In this document: piece by piece, positions 14,574-16,944 of the stretch | How positions within the stretch are numbered: the stretch's first letter is position 1 | Layout: each line of letters opens with the position of its first letter | NCBI GenBank assembly: GCA_964639255.1 | Contig: CAZXDP010000058.1 | Location: 1 to 16,944 of the forward strand | Direction of reading: 5' to 3' | Length of the DNA stretch: 16,944 nucleotides | Source: NZQO01 sp964639255 | GTDB taxonomy: Bacteria > Bacteroidota > Bacteroidia > Flavobacteriales > Flavobacteriaceae | The notes under the pieces: model-generated | The model's input: only the letters and a program-made list of their open reading frames with translations | What the model was told of the DNA's origin: nothing | The model's database searches: none | Made by a program: the position numbers and the translations under genes

Positions 14574-15530
14574 TCAACTTGCTTTAGCTACTTTTCTATT
14601 TTCCTGCTTTTCGGCATAGGCAACAGCGGCATCGCGCACCCACTCACCATTCTCCCAGGCATCCACACGGGCTTTTAGGCGTTCTTTGTTACAGGGGCCA
14701 TGACCCTTTACGACTTGCCAGAACTCGTCCCAGTCAATCTCGCCAAAATCATAATGGCCAGTTTCTTCGTTCCATTTTAAATCTGGATCAGGGATGGTCA
14801 ATCCCAAAATATCTGCCTGGGGCACTGTTTGGTCGATAAACTGCTGTCGCAATTCATCATTCGTCTTCCGCTTTAGTTTCCATTTCATGGATTGCTCGGT
14901 ATGGGTACTTTCTGCATCGGTGGGCCCAAACATCATAAGGCTTGGCCACCACCATCGGTTTAATGCATCTTGTGCCATTTCTTTCTGTGCTTCGGTACCG
15001 CTGCAAAGGGTGAGCATAATCTCGTACCCTTGGCGCTGGTGAAAGCTCTCTTCCTTACAAACCCTTACCATGGCACGGGCATAGGGCCCGAACGAGGTAT
15101 TGCAGAGGGGCACTTGGTTGATGATGGCAGCGCCATCGACCAACCAGCCTATGGCTCCCATATCGGCCCAAGTAACAGTAGGATAATTGAAAATGGAAGA
15201 ATACTTCGCCTTACCGCTATGTAATTGCTCGTAAAGTTTGTCCCTCGAAATACCAAGGGTTTCACAAGCCGAATACAGATATAACCCGTGGCCCGCCTCA
15301 TCTTGTACCTTAGCCAACAGGGCGGCCTTGCGCCGTAGGGAAGGCGCCCGGGTAATCCAGTTTCCTTCGGGCAGCATCCCCACGATCTCTGAATGGGCGT
15401 GCTGCGAAATTTGCCTTATGTGGGTTTGCCGGTATTTTTCAGGCATCCAGTCTTTCGGCTCTATCTTTTCATCGCGCGCTATGCGCTCTTCAAACAATTG
15501 CTCCAAATTCTTTACTTCTTTCTCTTCCAT
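14574..15530 (-). CDS. paaA: PaaA, catalytic diiron subunit of phenylacetyl-CoA 1,2-epoxidase
   Basis: A 318-residue bacterial multicomponent monooxygenase-type protein (309 aa in E. coli). The expected diiron ligands are all present: E48 (HAHSEIVG), E78 and H81 (DEAGHGLY), D132 (WLVDGAA), and E161 and H164 (EESFHQRQGYE), each six positions after the E. coli residues as I recall them. It adds oxygen across the ring of phenylacetyl-CoA to form the 1,2-epoxide, using electrons from PaaE. The acid-rich first 25 residues are variable in the family. It starts 38 bases after the paaE stop. Confidence 0.97.
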   Translation of the reverse strand: MEEKEVKNLEQLFEERIARDEKIEPKDWMPEKYRQTHIRQISQHAHSEIVGMLPEGNWITRAPSLRRKAALLAKVQDEAGHGLYLYSACETLGISRDKLYEQLHSGKAKYSSIFNYPTVTWADMGAIGWLVDGAAIINQVPLCNTSFGPYARAMVRVCKEESFHQRQGYEIMLTLCSGTEAQKEMAQDALNRWWWPSLMMFGPTDAESTHTEQSMKWKLKRKTNDELRQQFIDQTVPQADILGLTIPDPDLKWNEETGHYDFGEIDWDEFWQVVKGHGPCNKERLKARVDAWENGEWVRDAAVAYAEKQENRKVAKAS

Positions 15531-15546
15531 AACAGTTTATTTTAAA

Positions 15547-15565
15547 CCGCAGGCAATGCCTACGG
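15547..15565 (-). other. GC-rich hairpin in the paaE-paaA spacer
   Basis: On the minus strand CCGTAGGC-ATT-GCCTGCGG makes an 8-bp stem with one G-T pair and a three-base loop, starting a few bases after the paaE stop. The following TTTAAAATAAACTG is A/T-rich without a clean T run, so a stability or processing element is more likely than a terminator. Confidence 0.5.
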
Positions 15566-15568
15566 ACA

Positions 15569-16642
15569 TTAAACATCAAAATCTACCTTCACTTTTTGTG
15601 TAAGCGGTACGGCCTGGCAGCTAAGTACAAAGTTCTGCGCCACTTCGTGATCTTCCAGGGCATAGTTTATTTTCATTTCTACCTCCCCTTCCAAAATTTT
15701 ACATTTACAGGTGCTGCACACCCCGCCCTTGCAGGCAAAGGGAAGATCGGCTCCAGCGCTTAATGCTGCATCGAGGATATTGTCGAAATCCTTTGTCATG
15801 GTAAAATTGAATTCCTTTCCGCCATCGACAATGGTGAGGTCGACACCTTCCACATTCTGTTTTGCCAGTCGTTCTGCCCTTTTCTTGTCTTCTTCCGATA
15901 GCCCCGTAACGAACAGCTCAAAATGAATCAGCTCTTTGGGGAGGCCAGCCTTTTCGAGATAGGCAGATACAAATCGCACCATCTCCTCAGGACCGCACAG
16001 AAACACCTCGCTGGTATCGGGTATATCGATAAAGGTATTTGTTAGCACATCCATTTTGGCCTTATCGAACCTTCCATTCAACAATTCGATATCGCGCTTT
16101 TCACGGGTTAGGAAATAGTAAATTTCTAGCCGTCCGAAATAGCGGTTGCGCAGTTGCTCCAAATCTTCCTTAAAGATAATGGATTTTGCCGTTTTATTCA
16201 CGTAAAATAGCTTGCATGTGGCCTCTGGCTCCAACGCCAAATGGGTTCGAATCATGGACAATATGGGGGTAATCCCGCTGCCCGCAGCAAAAAACAGGTA
16301 ATTTTTGGCTTTTCCTGGCTGTACATCTACCCCAAACATTCCGCTGGGCTCCATAATCTCTAGGGTATCTCCCGCTTGCAGCGATTCGTTCACATAGGTG
16401 GAAAACGCCCCGCCCGGGATCTGCTTTACAGCTACCTTCCACTCCTTTTCCATAGGACTGGAACATAAACTGTAGGAGCGCCGTGTATCTGTGCCGTTTA
16501 TATCCTTTTTGAGCGTTAAATGCTGGCCTTGCCGAAACTGAAATTGTTCCGAAAGGTTCTCGGGAATATCGAATACCACTACCGAGCAGTCATCGGTTTC
16601 CTTGTAAACTTCCTTTACCCGTATTGTATGGAATGTTGCCAC
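15569..16642 (-). CDS. paaE: PaaE, NADPH-dependent FAD/[2Fe-2S] reductase of the epoxidase
   Basis: A 357-residue reductase with three domains: FAD-binding (~1-105, R55-S-Y-S in TRRSYSLCS), NAD(P)-binding (~110-230, GSGITP at 121-126, CGPEEM) and a plant-type [2Fe-2S] domain (~270-357) with ligands C304, C309, C312 and C342. It carries electrons from NADPH to the diiron centre of PaaA. The start is GTG at 16642: no in-frame ATG lies upstream before a TAA, and the resulting MATFHTIRV aligns with MTTFHSLTV of E. coli PaaE (written here from memory). As first gene of the operon it lies directly behind the promoter and palindrome. Confidence 0.95.
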   Translation of the reverse strand: MATFHTIRVKEVYKETDDCSVVVFDIPENLSEQFQFRQGQHLTLKKDINGTDTRRSYSLCSSPMEKEWKVAVKQIPGGAFSTYVNESLQAGDTLEIMEPSGMFGVDVQPGKAKNYLFFAAGSGITPILSMIRTHLALEPEATCKLFYVNKTAKSIIFKEDLEQLRNRYFGRLEIYYFLTREKRDIELLNGRFDKAKMDVLTNTFIDIPDTSEVFLCGPEEMVRFVSAYLEKAGLPKELIHFELFVTGLSEEDKKRAERLAKQNVEGVDLTIVDGGKEFNFTMTKDFDNILDAALSAGADLPFACKGGVCSTCKCKILEGEVEMKINYALEDHEVAQNFVLSCQAVPLTQKVKVDFDV

Positions 16643-16666
16643 AGTATGTTTGTCGTATTAGTGTTA

Positions 16667-16697
16667 CAAAACTAACAATTGTTAGTTACATGTGCAA
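16667..16697 (-). promoter_or_regulatory. Bacteroidota-type promoter of the PAA operon
   Basis: On the minus strand a TTG (16697-16695) is followed after 20 bases by TAGTTTTG (16674-16667), a full match to the Bacteroidota -7 consensus TAnnTTTG with normal spacing to the -33 element. Transcription would start near 16660, giving a leader of about 20 bases before the GTG of paaE. It lies downstream of the TetR gene, so the operon can be transcribed on its own. Confidence 0.7.
16670..16687. promoter_or_regulatory. 18-bp perfect palindrome, probable TetR/PaaR operator
   Basis: AACTAACAATTGTTAGTT reads the same on both strands. Its core CTAAC-N4-GTTAG has the half-site form typical of TetR-family operators and resembles the CNAACG/CGTTNG type I recall for PaaR of Thermus. 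It overlaps the -7 element and the spacer of the operon promoter, so a bound repressor would block RNA polymerase. The neighbouring TetR gene is the obvious candidate ligand; phenylacetyl-CoA would be the expected inducer by analogy with known PaaR. Confidence 0.7.
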
Positions 16698-16704
16698 TAG
16701 GTGT

Positions 16705-16944
16705 TTAGGCTACGATTCCGTGCAAGAATACTGCAACCATGTCTTTTTTAAGCACATTGGCGTCCAGTTTTCCCCTCTTCTTGTACCAGAGGTATAAGGT
16801 GCGCAGTGTAGAAAGAATGGAGAATAAAATTACCTCTGGATGGCGGGGCTGAAATTCTCCCCTGGCGATCCCTTCGGCAATGATGCTTCGGAAATTGGCC
16901 TCGTAGGCGTCGCGCATCTTGACAAATTCCTTCAGATCTTCTTC
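16705..16944 (-). CDS. TetR-family transcriptional regulator, C-terminal part (5' end outside window)
   Basis: The frame is open from the right window edge to the TAA at 16707-16705, and the ATG at 16917 lies inside it. The visible ~79 residues are helical and end the ligand-binding domain of a TetR/AcrR-type regulator: FRSIIAEGIARGEFQPRHPE, then SILSTLRTLYLWYKKRG and a short last helix. The EGIARGEF-RP-P pattern is typical of TetR C-terminal domains. The DNA-binding helix-turn-helix is outside the window, so the call rests on the C-terminal pattern and on position immediately before the PAA operon and its palindrome. A PaaR-like repressor is the likely identity. Confidence 0.75.
   Translation of the reverse strand, partial: EEDLKEFVKMRDAYEANFRSIIAEGIARGEFQPRHPEVILFSILSTLRTLYLWYKKRGKLDANVLKKDMVAVFLHGIVA

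Noticed and set aside
1..16944. Mobile elements, tRNA or rRNA genes, CRISPR arrays, phage genes or a defence system
   Set aside because: No transposase, integrase, regularly spaced repeats, or tRNA/rRNA signatures are visible; the window is accounted for by the secreted paralogues, the PAA operon and a regulator.

Overview
The window comes from a member of the Bacteroidota, most likely a flavobacterium. Four things point there: a type IX secretion (T9SS) C-terminal sorting domain on two adjacent secreted proteins, a promoter with the Bacteroidota -33/-7 pattern (TTG, 20 bases, TAGTTTTG), weak or absent Shine-Dalgarno sequences, and a fused E1 alpha/beta 2-oxoacid dehydrogenase of the kind common in this phylum.

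Bases 1-1704 (+ strand) hold two paralogous secreted proteins. The first is cut by the window edge and only its last ~110 codons are present. The second is complete (364 aa) and has a signal peptide, three degenerate repeats of about 75-85 residues and a T9SS sorting domain. The last ~277 bases of the two genes are about 94% identical. A strong intrinsic terminator follows the first gene and a convergent hairpin follows the second.

Bases 1773-16642 (- strand) are one long, tightly packed phenylacetate (PAA) catabolic operon. In transcription order it reads paaE, paaA, paaB, paaC, paaD (ring 1,2-epoxidase and its accessory protein), paaG (ring-opening isomerase), paaH, paaI, paaJ, paaZ, an enoyl-CoA hydratase/isomerase-family gene in the position expected for paaF, paaY, then the E2 and fused E1 subunits of a branched-chain-type 2-oxoacid dehydrogenase. 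Upstream, on the same strand, lies the C-terminal part of a TetR-family regulator that runs off the right edge. Between it and paaE sits a perfect 18-bp palindrome overlapping a clear Bacteroidota promoter, the expected layout for a PaaR-like repressor site.

Together these genes should take phenylacetyl-CoA to the epoxide (PaaABCE), the oxepin (PaaG), the opened and oxidised C8 chain (PaaZ), then acetyl-CoA and succinyl-CoA (PaaJ, hydratase, PaaH). PaaI and PaaY are thioesterases that clear stalled CoA esters. No phenylacetate-CoA ligase (paaK) and no E3 are visible in the window.

The most unusual points are: a ~150-residue DUF1569/DinB-like domain fused to the C-terminus of PaaZ; a paaF-position hydratase lacking one of the two catalytic glutamates; 2-oxoacid dehydrogenase E1/E2 genes in the operon; a terminator-like hairpin abutting the paaG start codon; and compact hairpins in several intercistronic spacers.
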